From JAJRZX01 sp964407495 (GTDB taxonomy: Bacteria > Desulfobacterota > GWC2-55-46 > JADFVP01): DNA of 31,052 bases. The position numbers were made by a program, and so were the translations under genes. Under the pieces are notes generated by a model that saw nothing but the letters and a program-made list of their open reading frames with translations, had not been told where the DNA came from and ran no database searches. Positions 30,777-31,052 of the stretch are shown piece by piece. Every line of letters starts with the position of its first letter. The stretch's first letter is position 1. Where the stretch lies: contig CAYOVP010000020.1 in the NCBI GenBank assembly GCA_964407495.1, positions 1-31,052 on the forward strand, given 5' to 3'.

Positions 30777-31052
30777 GACGCTGAACGACGCGGCAGGGAA
30801 ATGGTTCCCTGGCCGCGTTTTTGTTGCTTAAACCCCTTCCAGATCCAATCCCCGTGGTCAGCCTCCCGCAGGTAATAGGCCCTCTCATAGGCGATATGGC
30901 CATCGAGTTCGAGCCTCCTCCAGGCCTCTGGACACTGAGTATGGAGCATGTACACCATGGTAGACGATTGCGCCTGGTTTGCGGCTCTGTGCTCGGGAGG
31001 TAGAGACACTATTTGTCTCTCCGTGAGTGGACAGGGGTGAGTCGTAAATGGA
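30752..31052 (-). CDS. Unrecognised open frame entering from the right edge (3' part only)
   Basis: A minus-strand frame is open from the window edge to a stop at 30752-30754, about 99 visible codons. The first part has balanced composition and looks protein-like (HPCPLTERQIVSLPPEHRA, then CPEAWRRLELDGHIAYERA and a Trp pair). The last 25 codons run through the terminator and the 3' end of array member 3 and look artificial. It may therefore be a genuine gene with a frameshifted or decayed end, or an accidental frame. No family is recognised. Confidence 0.3.
   Translation of the reverse strand, partial: PFTTHPCPLTERQIVSLPPEHRAANQAQSSTMVYMLHTQCPEAWRRLELDGHIAYERAYYLREADHGDWIWKGFKQQKRGQGTISLPRRSASQKVYTAG
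30788..30822 (+). terminator. Intrinsic terminator of the small-protein array
   Basis: Arms ACGCGGCAGGGAA (30788-30800) and 30805-30818 with one bulged G and loop ATGG, followed by TTTTTG. It lies 11 bases after the stop of member 3. Confidence 0.88.

Overview
The window is a visibly GC-rich chromosomal segment of a Gram-negative bacterium. Evidence for an outer membrane is a secreted beta-barrel protein ending in Phe, secreted DUF4124 and DUF4412-type proteins, and a ComEC DNA-uptake channel. Heavy use of ATA (Ile), AGG (Arg) and CTC (Leu) codons, together with the gene mix (NtrBC, NirB, AmtB-GlnK, LarB-LarC, a small chemosensory cluster), would fit Desulfobacterota or Nitrospirota. The sequence alone does not settle the phylum. 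No rRNA, tRNA, CRISPR, phage or transposase gene was seen.

Bases 1-8484, all on the minus strand, form a nitrogen-assimilation block. In transcription order it holds a TorF-type outer-membrane barrel, GlnK and AmtB (ammonium uptake and its PII regulator), then NirB (siroheme nitrite reductase), then the NtrB kinase and NtrC sigma-54 activator, which runs off the left edge. A textbook sigma-54 promoter (GG-N10-GC) with an upstream dyad precedes torF-glnK-amtB, so the regulator and a likely target lie in the same window. ntrB has its own sigma-70-type promoter.

Bases 8485-10783 (minus) hold a class I glutamine amidotransferase and glycogen synthase GlgA. A 363-bp hairpin-rich spacer separates them from a long plus-strand run: PcrA/UvrD helicase, GalU, an Hsp20 chaperone with a Gly-rich N-terminus, Lon protease, ThiL, an MCP-CheV-CheA chemosensory set, and LarB-LarC for the nickel-pincer nucleotide cofactor. 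An unusual pyrimidine-then-purine-rich spacer follows, then an MBL-fold hydrolase. On the minus strand come comEC and a DUF4124 protein, the latter with a near-consensus promoter of its own.

The right end (29141-31052) holds a secreted Met-rich DUF4412-like protein and, between two strong hairpins, a tricistronic array of three tiny paralogous single-pass membrane proteins (38, 36 and 38 residues). Each has its own strong Shine-Dalgarno sequence. They share 11 invariant positions in 30, including VKS, GS-x-YA and a C-terminal P-x3-T. I do not recognise the family, and it is the best candidate here for something undescribed. A PhoB-box-like direct repeat lies upstream. A second notable item is a 46-bp palindromic element present twice (2862-2907 and, inverted, 10935-10980), with two compensated base-pair changes in its stem.
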